Positions 33,904 through 42,449 are shown, counted from the stretch's first letter. The stretch is 64,000 nt of DNA from Sphingomonas_L flavalba_A (GCF_047553045.1 NZ_CP180208.1:1178001-1242000); one strand, 5' to 3'. Numbers and translations are program-made. Notes: generated by a model not told the origin, from the letters alone.

Positions 33904-34353
33904 CTAGCGTTCCAGCTTGGTCGCCAGGATGATCGATGTGGTGGTGCGCTCGACGCCGTCGAGCAGGCCGATCTGGTCGATCAGTTCGTTCATCTGGGTG
34001 CCGTCTTCCGTTTCCAGCACGGCGATGATGTCATATTCGCCGCTGATCGCGTGGATCGCCTGGATCAGGGTGATGTCCGCCAGCGCCTGTTCGACCTCGC
34101 GGTGGAAGCGCGGGCGGGTCTTGATCATCATGTGCGCGCGCAGGCGGCTGGCGACGAAGGCGGAACCGAGCCGGACGGTATAGCCGGCGATCACCCCTTC
34201 CGATTCGAGCCGCGACAGGCGCGAATAGAGCTGCCCGCGCGAGATGCCGAGATCCTTCGCCAACTGAGCGATCGCCTGGCGCGCGTCCTCGCGCAGCCGG
34301 GCGAGCAGCCGCTCGTCGATATCGTCGAGCACGGGGCGGGGCATTGCCATCAT
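33904..34353 (-). CDS. Lrp/AsnC family transcriptional regulator
   Basis: 149 aa. An N-terminal helix-turn-helix (DIDERLLARLREDARQAIAQLAKDLGISRGQLYSRLSRLE) is followed by the RAM ligand-binding domain (ITLIQAIHAISGEYDIIAVLETEDGTQMNELID). Such proteins sense amino acids. Its ATG at 34353 overlaps the stop of the cyanophycinase fusion by 4 bp, so the two are translated together, which suggests that it controls this unit in response to Asp, Arg or a derivative. Confidence 0.92.
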   Translation of the reverse strand: MMAMPRPVLDDIDERLLARLREDARQAIAQLAKDLGISRGQLYSRLSRLESEGVIAGYTVRLGSAFVASRLRAHMMIKTRPRFHREVEQALADITLIQAIHAISGEYDIIAVLETEDGTQMNELIDQIGLLDGVERTTTSIILATKLER

Positions 34354-36281
34354 TCACCGATCCTTTCATCGGCAAAGATCGCGGTGGCGGGGGCGGACAC
34401 GGCGGTCATCCGGCCGCGATACATGCCCAGATCGTTGATTGCGAAAGCGGGTTGCCCGTCCGGTCCCATCGCGATCAGCCCGCCGTCGCCGCCGATCGCG
34501 CCGACCGCCATGATTGTCGCCCGCGCCGCGTCGGCCAGGCTTTCGCCGTGCCAGGCGACCCGGTCGCATAGCTGGCGCGCGGCGCTCTCGCGGATGAAAT
34601 ATTCGCCGGAGCCGGTGGCGGAGACCGCGCACTGGCCGTTCTTCGCATAGGTGCCGGCGCCGATGATCGGCGAATCGCCGACCCGGCCCCAACGCTTGCC
34701 GGTCATGCCGCCGGTGGAGGTGGCGGCGGCGAGATTGCCGTCGGCATCCAGCGCGACCGCCCCGACGGTGCCGAACAGGTGGGTCGGATCGATCGCCGCC
34801 TGCTGGTTGCGGCGCCAGGCCTCCAGCTGCTGCCAGCGCTGTTCCGTGCGGAACCAGTCTGGATCAACCTGCTCCAGCTTTTGTTCGACAGAGAAGCGGT
34901 CGGCGCCGGCGCCGATCAGCATGACGTGCGGGCTGTGGTCCATCACCGCGCGAGCGAGGTCGATCGGGTGGCGGGTGCGGGTGATGCCGGCAACGGCACC
35001 GGCTTTCAACGTCTTGCCGTCCATGATCGCGGCATCCAGTTCATTGCGGCCTTCGGCGGTGAACACCGCGCCGCGCCCGGCATTGAACAGCGGATTATCT
35101 TCCAGCACCCGGACCGCCGCCGCGACCGCGTCGAGCGCGGGGCCGCCGCGGTCGAGCACGGCGCCGCCGGCCCGCAGCGCCTGATCGAGCGCGGCGCGAT
35201 AGGCGCGCTCCTTGTCCGGGGTGAGCGTGCCCCGTTCAATGACGCCGGCGCCGCCGTGGATGGCGAGCGACCAGCGCGGCACCTCCGACACCGCGCCGGC
35301 GCGCACGGCATAGTGGCGCACGAAGCTGGGCCGGTCGATGGTGCCGGCGGGCAGATGGATGAGGGAATTCGTGTCGATGCCGGTCACGCGGATACGCGGC
35401 GCGTCGAGCGGGCCGCGCCGGTCCAGCCCGCGCAGGGCGGCGCCGTCGACCAGCCAGGCGCCGCCGCCCGGTTCCGTCGCATAGATGCGGCCGGTGCCGT
35501 CCGGTTCGACCGCCAGCGCCGCGCTTTCATCGACGCCGAGGCCGAGCATCGCCGGCTGGTCGGCGGGAAGCGATTCCTGCGCCTTGGCGACGAAGGCGAA
35601 CAGCCGGCCGAGCCGGTCGCGTTCCTTGAAATGGGTGTCGGTGACGATGCCCTTCAGCAGCGCGATATGCAGGAAATCGCCCTCGATCGTGTTGGCCGGG
35701 CCGAACGGAGCGGCCAGCGCCTCCGGGCTGGTGATGCTGCCGTCGTCCATCGCGCCGTAGAGCCGCTCACCGAGGATCGCCAGCCCGGCGCTGGTCCCGG
35801 CCAGCGGCTTGCCGGCGGCGACATGAGCGTCGAGGATCTCGGCCACCGGTGTGCCGCGCCAGTAGCGGACGTAGCGGGCCTGGTCGCCGCCGGCGATGAA
35901 GATGCCGTCCGCCTTGCGCAGGCTGGCGAGCAGCTTCGGATCAGTGGCGGCGGCGCGGCTGGCGAAAACGAAGGTTTCCGCCGACTGGATGCCGCCGACA
36001 TCGCGGTAGAATTCTTCGCCGATTTCCGGCCCCTGCGACGCGCGCAGGATGACGATGTGGCCATGCCCGGCCTTGGCCGTGAACCAGCGCATCGCGTCGA
36101 GATTGCGATCGCCGCCACCCATCAGCAACAGCCCGCCCGATACCGCGGCGGGGGTGGGGGAGGACAGCGTGCCGATCACATGCCGGCGATAGGCAGCCTC
36201 TCGTGCCGCCGCCGGCGAAACCGCCAGCATTATTCCTGCCGTGAGCAGTGCAATCGCCTGGAACAGCGTGGGTCGCAGCAT
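34350..36281 (-). CDS. Secreted cyanophycinase / isoaspartyl peptidase fusion
   Basis: 643 aa from the ATG at 36281 (GGGGGAGA upstream). A signal peptide (ALLTAGIMLAVSPAAAR) leads to a cyanophycinase-like S51 domain (about 45-330): GGD, nucleophile Ser164 in AGTSAGLAILG, His217 in TDTHFKERDRLGRL and GLGVDES. The second half (about 337-643) is an Ntn-type isoaspartyl peptidase/asparaginase: IHGGAG, then FGTVGAVALD with predicted autocleavage nucleophile Thr505, and STGGMTGKRWGRVGDSPIIGAG. The two activities are consecutive steps of cyanophycin breakdown: polymer to beta-Asp-Arg, then to Asp and Arg. Export would place both in the periplasm or outside. Confidence 0.88.
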   Translation of the reverse strand: MLRPTLFQAIALLTAGIMLAVSPAAAREAAYRRHVIGTLSSPTPAAVSGGLLLMGGGDRNLDAMRWFTAKAGHGHIVILRASQGPEIGEEFYRDVGGIQSAETFVFASRAAATDPKLLASLRKADGIFIAGGDQARYVRYWRGTPVAEILDAHVAAGKPLAGTSAGLAILGERLYGAMDDGSITSPEALAAPFGPANTIEGDFLHIALLKGIVTDTHFKERDRLGRLFAFVAKAQESLPADQPAMLGLGVDESAALAVEPDGTGRIYATEPGGGAWLVDGAALRGLDRRGPLDAPRIRVTGIDTNSLIHLPAGTIDRPSFVRHYAVRAGAVSEVPRWSLAIHGGAGVIERGTLTPDKERAYRAALDQALRAGGAVLDRGGPALDAVAAAVRVLEDNPLFNAGRGAVFTAEGRNELDAAIMDGKTLKAGAVAGITRTRHPIDLARAVMDHSPHVMLIGAGADRFSVEQKLEQVDPDWFRTEQRWQQLEAWRRNQQAAIDPTHLFGTVGAVALDADGNLAAATSTGGMTGKRWGRVGDSPIIGAGTYAKNGQCAVSATGSGEYFIRESAARQLCDRVAWHGESLADAARATIMAVGAIGGDGGLIAMGPDGQPAFAINDLGMYRGRMTAVSAPATAIFADERIGE

Positions 36282-36328
36282 GATCTTCTCCCCCTCGCGC
36301 CCGCTTGGTCGGGGCATATTGGAACACG

Positions 36329-36382
36329 TATGTTACATAATGAACGCACAAAAAAACAATATGGTCGTTGATTATGTCATAA
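36329..36382. promoter_or_regulatory. Paired palindromes in the divergent cyanophycinase/TonB promoter region
   Basis: Two 11-bp perfect palindromes in a locally AT-rich 195-bp gap: TATGTTACATA (36329-36339) and TTATGTCATAA (36372-36382), centres 43 bp apart, close to four helical turns. Same-face spacing and the neighbouring Lrp-type gene make these candidate Lrp operators for both directions. No direct proof of binding is visible. Confidence 0.45.
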
Positions 36383-36475
36383 TGATTGAAATGTCCGACG
36401 ATTTCTGAGAGCGTGCCATGGTCAGGAGAGGAAGGGCAGGGGTCAACCCGCCCTTTGCGACAAGGGGGCATCGCC

Positions 36476-39220
36476 ATGAATGCTGTTGAACGCCGCGCGT
36501 TTCGTATCATCGGGTGCTGCCTGCCGGCATTGGCCGCGCCGGCATTTGGCCAGGCGAACGAGACGCCCGCCGCCGCCGCGCCGGACGAGATCATCGTCAC
36601 CGGATCGCGCATCCCGACGATCAGGGATGAGGGGCCTTCGGCGGTTACCGTGATCGATTCGAACGCGATTCGTGCCAACGGCTACACCAGCGTTCCCGAA
36701 CTGCTGGCGTCGATGACCCAGAATAGCGGCGAGACGATGAGCCCGCAGTCGGGCAGCAGCGCCGATTTCACCCCCGGCGCGCAGCAGGTCGACCTGCGCG
36801 GCCTTGGCCCCAATCATACGCTGGTGCTGGTCAACGGCCGGCGCATTGCCGATTTCCCGCTGCCCTATGTCGGGCGCAGCAACTTCACCGACATTTCCAA
36901 TATTCCGGTCAGCCTGATCGACCGGGTCGAGATACTGAGCGGCGCCGCTTCCGCCATTTACGGGTCGGACGCGATTGCCGGCGTGATCAATTTCAAGATG
37001 AAGGAGAAACTGGACGGCATCACCCTCGATTATCGCTATGGCCGGACCCAGCATGGCGGTGGCGCGTCACACCGGATCACCGCGACGGCGGGCTGGGCCA
37101 GCGACCGGTTCAGCATTGCCGGCGGCATCGAGTATATCGATCAGCGGCCGCTCTGGGCGTATAGCCGCAGCGTTCAGGACAGCACCGACGACAGCCCGGT
37201 CGCGTCGACCGCGATCCCGCGCCGTACCTTCCTGCGCATCGACGACAATGTCGACTATATCGACCCGCCGGCGGGGGCCTGCGATGCGCTGGCCGGGCTG
37301 GATTACGGATCGATCATCACCGCATTCCGGCCGCGCTATGGCTATTACTGCGGCAGCAAGACGTCGATCGGCTACGGCACGATCGTTTCCGCCCGCAAGG
37401 GGTTCAACAGTTTCGGCACGATGTCTTACGAGCTGTCGGACAATGCCAAGCTGTTCACCGATTTTCAGTTAGGGATCAGCAAGCTGCGGCTGATGTACGA
37501 CGTGACAAGCTGGGCGTTCGAGCAATCGTCGAGCAGTTCCGACAATTATTTCTTCAATACGTTCACCGGGCAGCTTGAGGACTGGTCGCGCAAGTTCACG
37601 CCGGAGGAAACCGGCGGGTTGCAGATGCAACACACCAAACAGACGACCTACAGCATCACCCCCGGCATCCGCGGCGATTTCGGTAAGAGCTGGAACTACG
37701 AGCTGTCGTTCAACTACAGCCGCTATTCGTCGACGGTGCGCTGGCCGCAGATCGTCGGCAAAAAGGCGCAGGACCTGTTTTTGGGGCCGCGCCTGGGTAT
37801 CGATGCCGGCACCGGCTACCCGATGTACAATGCCGACCCGGACCGGCTGTACACGGCGCTGACCCGCGCCGAATATGACAGCATTTTCGCCTACACCACC
37901 TACCGACCGTATAGCTGGACCAACAACCTGCAGGCGACGTTGACCAACGGCGAGCTGTTCCAGTTGCCGGGCGGCGCGCTGGGCGTCGCGCTGGTCGCCG
38001 AATATGGCAAGCAGGGGTACAACCTGCGCCCCGACCCGCTGGCGCTGACCGACTATTACTATAGCTGGCAGGACAGCGACGGCGTCGGCAAGCGCAGCCA
38101 TGCGGCGATCGGCGGCGAGGTTCGCGCGCCGGTGATCGACGGCGTGACGCTGACCGGTGCGGCGCGCTACGACCGTTTCGGCTTTGCCGGCCGCAATGTC
38201 GGCAAGTTCACCTATAACGGCGGCATCGAGGTGCGGCCGACCAAGAGCCTGCTGTTCCGCGCTGCCTATGGCACCGCATTCCGCGCGCCGGACCTGCATT
38301 ACCTGTTCACCGGGCCGGGCAATGTCGAATCCACCATCACCGACTATCGTTTGTGCCGCGAGGTCGGCCAGCCAATCGACGTATGCGATTATGCCGATAC
38401 CGGCATTGTCGCCAGCCGTTCGGGCAACCGTGCGTTGAAGCCGGAAACCGGCCGCACGCTTACCGCCGGCATGGTGTTTTCACCGACGCCGCGCCTGCAC
38501 CTGTCGGTCGATTATTTCCGCGTCACCCTGACCAATCAGGTCAATGACCTGGATGTCGAGAACCTGATGCGGGTCGAGGCGAACTGCCTGCCCGCCACCC
38601 CCGGCGGCGCGCCGGTGCTCGACCCCGGTTCACCCAGTTGCCAGGATGCGTTCGCCCGCATCCGGCGTTTTTCCGGCGGGCCGCTTGACGGACAGGTCGA
38701 ATCGATCCTGATCAACCCGATCAACGTCGCGCGGGAGAAAACCAGCGGTATCGACGTGGCGCTGCGCGGAACGTTGCCGACCGGGATCGGCGATTTCACC
38801 CTGTCCGTCGGCCATAGCCATGTGTTCAGCCACAGTTTCCAGCGGTATCCGGGCGACACGCCGATCAACAAGCTGGCCTATGACAGCAGCTATTACATTC
38901 CCCGCGACAAATCGAACGCCAGCCTGACCTGGGCGGCGGATGCGGTGAAATTCACCCTGTCGGGCACCCGGCTCGGCAAGCTGCCGAATTACTACGAAGA
39001 CGCCTATATCAAGTCGAGCTATCTGCTGAACGCGACGCTGCAATATGATTTCACCGACTATCTGCGCGGCTCGCTGACGGTACGGAATCTGCTGGACAAG
39101 ATGCCGGTCAAGGACCCGACCTGGTCGGCCTACCCGTATTACAACGCCAGCTGGTTCGACAGCATCGGCCGCAGCATGTTCCTGCAACTGACCTACAAGA
39201 TCGGTGGTGAGGCGCTGTAA
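36476..39220 (+). CDS. Large TonB-dependent receptor divergent from the cyanophycinase fusion
   Basis: 914 aa from the ATG at 36476, which opens a signal peptide (IIGCCLPALAAPAFGQA); an earlier ATG at 36386 would add 30 unlikely residues. The plug has DEIIVTGSRIPT, a TonB-box-like N-terminus, and ILSGAASAIYGSDAIAGVINF; the barrel runs to the end. The TGSRI form and length are typical of receptors for peptides or large substrates in sphingomonads and xanthomonads. Its divergent position from the secreted cyanophycinase fusion suggests uptake of cyanophycin fragments, an inference from context only. Confidence 0.9.
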   Translation: MNAVERRAFRIIGCCLPALAAPAFGQANETPAAAAPDEIIVTGSRIPTIRDEGPSAVTVIDSNAIRANGYTSVPELLASMTQNSGETMSPQSGSSADFTPGAQQVDLRGLGPNHTLVLVNGRRIADFPLPYVGRSNFTDISNIPVSLIDRVEILSGAASAIYGSDAIAGVINFKMKEKLDGITLDYRYGRTQHGGGASHRITATAGWASDRFSIAGGIEYIDQRPLWAYSRSVQDSTDDSPVASTAIPRRTFLRIDDNVDYIDPPAGACDALAGLDYGSIITAFRPRYGYYCGSKTSIGYGTIVSARKGFNSFGTMSYELSDNAKLFTDFQLGISKLRLMYDVTSWAFEQSSSSSDNYFFNTFTGQLEDWSRKFTPEETGGLQMQHTKQTTYSITPGIRGDFGKSWNYELSFNYSRYSSTVRWPQIVGKKAQDLFLGPRLGIDAGTGYPMYNADPDRLYTALTRAEYDSIFAYTTYRPYSWTNNLQATLTNGELFQLPGGALGVALVAEYGKQGYNLRPDPLALTDYYYSWQDSDGVGKRSHAAIGGEVRAPVIDGVTLTGAARYDRFGFAGRNVGKFTYNGGIEVRPTKSLLFRAAYGTAFRAPDLHYLFTGPGNVESTITDYRLCREVGQPIDVCDYADTGIVASRSGNRALKPETGRTLTAGMVFSPTPRLHLSVDYFRVTLTNQVNDLDVENLMRVEANCLPATPGGAPVLDPGSPSCQDAFARIRRFSGGPLDGQVESILINPINVAREKTSGIDVALRGTLPTGIGDFTLSVGHSHVFSHSFQRYPGDTPINKLAYDSSYYIPRDKSNASLTWAADAVKFTLSGTRLGKLPNYYEDAYIKSSYLLNATLQYDFTDYLRGSLTVRNLLDKMPVKDPTWSAYPYYNASWFDSIGRSMFLQLTYKIGGEAL

Positions 39221-39269
39221 AGGCATGGAGCGGGGGTCGGTGCCGGTCCGCTGCCTAATACGGCAAACT

Positions 39270-39839
39270 CTAAAGCGGGCGGACGAGGCGGGTGGCGCGG
39301 GCGAGCCAGGGCGGGGCGGCAACAACCTGCTGGCGGGCGCCGGCGCCGGGCGGCAGCAGGTGCAGCCGCTCGCCGTCGCGGCCGATCAGCCGGCCGAACA
39401 GGAAACGCCCGGCCGGGCGCGGCACCAGTACGTCGCAATTGAGCGCGGTGGCGAAGGCGGCCGGTGCCAGACGGTCGCACCAGATTTCGTCCCCCGCGCG
39501 ATAATCGCCGACGCCGGTTTCCACCAGCAGCGCGACCAGGCCGGGGCCGGGCAGTGGCGGTGCCACCGTGGCGGCGTGCCGCGGCGCATGGGCGCCATCG
39601 GCGGCGAGGATCGCGGCGACGGGCAGGTCCGGCCGTTCCGGCAGTTGAACAAGATCGGCGGCGGTGACGCCAAGCGCGTCGGCGATCCGGTTCAGCCAGG
39701 CGACGGAAACGGTGCGGGTGCCGGTTTCCAACCGCCCGATCGTTTGCGCCGTCGTCGGTGGCTGGCAGCGAGCGGCGACGTCGGCGAGGGTCAGGCCGCG
39801 GGAGCGGCGGATTTCGCGGATGGCGGTGATCATCGACAA
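39270..39839 (-). CDS. XRE family transcriptional regulator
   Basis: 189 aa. The N-terminal XRE helix-turn-helix is clear (IREIRRSRGLTLADVAARC, TAQTIGRLETGTRTVSVAWL, IADALGVTAADLVQLPER), and the C-terminal about 110 residues resemble a small S24/LexA-like or cupin-type sensor half (GVGDYRAGDEIWCDRL, VLVPRPAGRFLFGRLI), without an identifiable protease pair. It is divergent from the DUF6456-like gene, with a palindrome between them. The start may be 39839 or the ATG two codons later. Confidence 0.85.
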   Translation of the reverse strand: MSMITAIREIRRSRGLTLADVAARCQPPTTAQTIGRLETGTRTVSVAWLNRIADALGVTAADLVQLPERPDLPVAAILAADGAHAPRHAATVAPPLPGPGLVALLVETGVGDYRAGDEIWCDRLAPAAFATALNCDVLVPRPAGRFLFGRLIGRDGERLHLLPPGAGARQQVVAAPPWLARATRLVRPL

Positions 39840-39858
39840 TCCTCGTTAGTCGGCATTT

Positions 39859-39873
39859 GAACCATATTGGTTC
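39859..39873. promoter_or_regulatory. Palindromic operator candidate between the XRE gene and DUF6456-like gene
   Basis: GAACCATATTGGTTC, a 15-bp site with perfect 6-bp arms around TAT, placed 20 bp from the XRE start and upstream of the divergent gene. XRE regulators commonly repress their own divergent promoters through such sites, so autoregulation is likely. Confidence 0.5.
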
Positions 39874-39937
39874 TTCTCTGTCCTACATAATTGCCGACAT
39901 GGCAAGGAGTCCGGTGAGGAAATTGGTGGAGGGCGGA

Positions 39938-40459
39938 ATGGCGGGGCGTGACATCAGGCGGGTAGGGGCACGGTTGCTGGCGGAACGCGCGGTTCGCGCC
40001 GACGGTGCGGCGGAGGACCGGCCGGTGGCGACGGTGGCGCGGACGGTGACGGTGAACCTGGCGGAATCGCCGCTGGTCTGGTTGCGAGCGCGGGGGCGGC
40101 TGAGCGCCCGCCAGTTCGATGCCGGAGAACAGCTGCGCGCGGACTGGGAACGTGCCGGGATGGCACCCAGAGTGACGATGCGCTGGGACGGTGCCGGGCG
40201 GGGCGGTCGAGGGCGGGGCGCAGCCGATCCATCGCTAGCCGCTCTTGATGCACGGCGCCGGTTCGACGCGGCGATAGCGGCGGTCGGCCCCGGCCTTTCC
40301 GATATCGTCTGGCGGGTGGTGTGTGGCGGTGAAGGACTGGCGCCGGCGGAACGGGCGCTGGGATGGCCGGCGCGGGCCGGAAAGCTGGTGCTGGGTTTGG
40401 CGCTGGACCGGCTGGCGGATTTCTACCGGATCGGCGGGGCGGGGGGCCGCCCGCGCTGA
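39938..40459 (+). CDS. DUF6456-like protein
   Basis: 173 aa from the ATG at 39938, preferred over ATG 39899 because GGAGGGCGGA sits directly upstream. The central block NLAESPLVWLRARGRLSARQFDAGEQLRADWERAG and the later ARRRFDAAIAAVGPGLSDIVWRVVCGGEGL, ALGWPARAGKLVLGLALDRLADFYRI match an alphaproteobacterial domain of unknown function, predicted helical and possibly DNA-binding. The surrounding region is Gly/Arg-rich. It is divergent from the XRE gene and ends convergently with the entericidin gene 20 bp away. Confidence 0.72.
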   Translation: MAGRDIRRVGARLLAERAVRADGAAEDRPVATVARTVTVNLAESPLVWLRARGRLSARQFDAGEQLRADWERAGMAPRVTMRWDGAGRGGRGRGAADPSLAALDARRRFDAAIAAVGPGLSDIVWRVVCGGEGLAPAERALGWPARAGKLVLGLALDRLADFYRIGGAGGRPR

Positions 40460-40479
40460 TCCGGTGGTGGCGCGTGGGC

Positions 40480-40611
40480 TTATTTGTTGATCGCGTCCTT
40501 GGTTTCCTGACTGGCCGATTTCAGGTCGTCACCGGCGCCCGAAACCGTATTGCACGCCGACACGGCGAATGCGGCGGCAACCAGCGCCACGGCGATGATC
40601 TTGCGGGTCAT
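40480..40611 (-). CDS. Entericidin-like small lipoprotein
   Basis: 43 aa read directly from the minus strand: MTRKIIAVALVAAAFAVSAC, a lipoprotein signal with lipidated Cys20, then a short polar tail (NTVSGAGDDLKSASQETKDAINK). This is the entericidin A/B family pattern of stress-linked membrane lipopeptides. AAGGAGACAGG precedes the ATG. Two EcfG-type promoter matches lie upstream on the same strand, in agreement with the general stress genes next door. Confidence 0.88.
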   Translation of the reverse strand: MTRKIIAVALVAAAFAVSACNTVSGAGDDLKSASQETKDAINK

Positions 40612-40662
40612 ATCCTGTCTCCTTGTCCTATGGCTCCCCGGCAGGGGAGACGTGCAGGAGAC

Positions 40663-40687
40663 AATGCGCGGCCGCGTATTTCGTTCC
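40663..40687 (-). promoter_or_regulatory. Near-match EcfG (general stress sigma) promoter for the entericidin gene
   Basis: On the minus strand GGAAC at 40687-40683, a 16-bp spacer, and CATT at 40666-40663, one base from the EcfG -10 consensus CGTT. It is 51 bp upstream of the start codon, a normal distance for a direct promoter. Confidence 0.45.
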
Positions 40688-40707
40688 GATGCTGAAATAA
40701 ACGAATT

Positions 40708-40752
40708 GGACCCGGAACCGCCGCCGGGGGGGATGGCGACGACTCCGGGTCC
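40708..40752. terminator. Inverted repeat downstream of phyP
   Basis: GGACCCGGA (40708-40716) and TCCGGGTCC (40744-40752) form a 9-bp perfect stem with a 27-base loop in the 249-bp gap between phyP and the entericidin gene. It could terminate the phyP-nepR transcript. The long loop and missing T-run make this tentative. The rest of the gap holds the two EcfG-type promoter matches and no convincing gene. Confidence 0.35.
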
Positions 40753-40803
40753 GTTCCTTGGATAGCGAGAGCGGGGGGCAAAAGGTCACTATCCGTGGCT
40801 TAG

Positions 40804-40828
40804 AACGCCCGATCCAGAGGCCGGTTCC
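40804..40828 (-). promoter_or_regulatory. Perfect EcfG promoter match on the minus strand
   Basis: On the minus strand GGAAC (40828-40824), exactly 16 bp, then CGTT (40807-40804), a full match to the alphaproteobacterial EcfG consensus. It points at the entericidin gene 190 bp away, with no other convincing gene between, so it may give a long leader or an unannotated stress RNA. Confidence 0.6.
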
Positions 40829-40859
40829 CGCTAATTTCGTATTTTTCGGAGTCGTTGGG

Positions 40860-42437
40860 TTAGCCGCCAGAGACCCGCGCGAAAACAATGGAATAGCTGA
40901 AATTCAGCGGGTCGACGTGGAGCGGCGCGCGCAGTTGCCGGGCCAGCCCCTCCAGCACCCGGCCGTAGCGTTCGTCGAGCCGATCGCGCAGACGGCGGCT
41001 GTCGGTGAGCGCGGTTGAGGTCACGGTCAGCCGGCTCTGCGCCGGCGTGTCGGCCGGGGTGACGGTGATGCGGATCGCGGCGGCCGGATCGGTCAGCATC
41101 GCCAGTTCGACCAGTTCGGTGATAAGGAAGGCGAGCGCGACAGCGACGTCCTGGGTGACATGATCGGCCGCCGCCTCGACGCTCAATTCCGCGCCCGCGC
41201 CGGTTGGCGCTGTTGCCCGCAGGCTGGCGGCGATTTCGCCGACCAGCGGCCGCAGAGCGACGCCGCGGCTGTTTTCCAGTTCGGCGTAATGGTTGCGGTG
41301 GACGACGGCGAGGGCGTCGACCCGGCGCTGGATAGACGCATAGGCGGCAACGGTTTCCGCCGACTTGGCGCCGCGGGCGTGCAGGTTGATCAGGCTGGCG
41401 ATGATCTGGAGGTTGTTCTTGACCCGGTGGTGAACCTCGCGAGTCAGCCGGGTCTGTTCGCGCAGGCCGAGCGCCAGTTCGGTTTCGTGGGCGGCGAGTG
41501 ATTCGGTGATCGTCCTGAACGTGTCGCCAAGGGCGCGGATTTCCCGGGCCGGGGTGACGAGCTTTCGCCCTTCGCCAAACGGTTCGCCCGGCTGGTAGGA
41601 TTCGATCGCGGCGCGCAGTTCCGCCAGCGGCCGCAGCACCAGCCGGTCGACCACCAGCCAGCCGATCAGCGACGCCGCCGCCCACATCAGCAACGGCACC
41701 AGCATCGTCAGCAATTGCGGCGGGGTGAGCGGAATCGCGCGGACCTGCATGGTCAGGGACAGATTGGTGTCGCGGATGCGGTTCGTTACCTCCTCCGTCC
41801 GGGCGAGCGGCGGCAGGTGGGCGATGTCGGCGAGAACGGCGACATGGCGACTATCCGATATCTCAAGCCGGTAGGGCAGCTGGAAATCGAGCGGGCGGGC
41901 GAGGCGGGCGAGCTGCGTCGTGGTCAGCGCCACCGCGCCGGCATGACCGCCGATCGCGCCGCTTAGGCTAATGCGTAGCACATTGCCGTCGAGAGTCAGC
42001 GTTGCCGGCGGGCCGAGCGGGCCGGTTCCGCGCGCCGGCGGCGCCACCCCCGGTGTGCCGCAGATCGGATTGCCGGCGGGGTCGACAAGCACGAAGCCGG
42101 CCAGATCGCCGGCGGCGGTGTGGATGATCGCCCGGGTGCGCGCGCAGGCGCTGTCGGCGGAGCTGCCGGCATCGAGCGCGGCGGTGGCGGCGCGCAATGC
42201 CTCTATATCGAAGGCGATTTCGGAGGCGACACGCCGGGTGCTTTCGCTCAGCGCGACACGCAGGACGGCGCGGCGTTCAAGGTCGGCGGTGCGGCTGGTC
42301 TGTAGCGAGGCGAGCAGGATGATCAGGCCGAGCGGCAGCAGCGCGATGCTGAGCAGGCCCAGCATCTTAGCGGCGGTGGACAGCCGGCCGAGCCGGTCGA
42401 GAATGCCGTCGGGGGGCGCGGGCGCCGGGCCGCTCAC
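40860..42437 (-). CDS. phyP: PhyP-like HisKA_2 sensor protein with degenerate ATPase domain
   Basis: 525 aa. Two membrane helices (about 25-45 and 240-262) frame a periplasmic sensor, followed by a HAMP-like stretch and the HisKA_2 dimerisation domain with LTREVHHRVKNNLQIIASL (phospho-acceptor His337). The HATPase part lacks the usual N-box Asn (TELVELAMLTD in place of ELVxNAxKH) and no DxGxG box is visible. In Sphingomonas, a protein of this kind next to nepR, PhyP, acts as a PhyR phosphatase and negative regulator. Loss of ATP-binding residues fits that role. nepR lies 12 bp upstream. Confidence 0.85.
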   Translation of the reverse strand: MSGPAPAPPDGILDRLGRLSTAAKMLGLLSIALLPLGLIILLASLQTSRTADLERRAVLRVALSESTRRVASEIAFDIEALRAATAALDAGSSADSACARTRAIIHTAAGDLAGFVLVDPAGNPICGTPGVAPPARGTGPLGPPATLTLDGNVLRISLSGAIGGHAGAVALTTTQLARLARPLDFQLPYRLEISDSRHVAVLADIAHLPPLARTEEVTNRIRDTNLSLTMQVRAIPLTPPQLLTMLVPLLMWAAASLIGWLVVDRLVLRPLAELRAAIESYQPGEPFGEGRKLVTPAREIRALGDTFRTITESLAAHETELALGLREQTRLTREVHHRVKNNLQIIASLINLHARGAKSAETVAAYASIQRRVDALAVVHRNHYAELENSRGVALRPLVGEIAASLRATAPTGAGAELSVEAAADHVTQDVAVALAFLITELVELAMLTDPAAAIRITVTPADTPAQSRLTVTSTALTDSRRLRDRLDERYGRVLEGLARQLRAPLHVDPLNFSYSIVFARVSGG

Positions 42438-42449
42438 CTCCGTCAGCCG

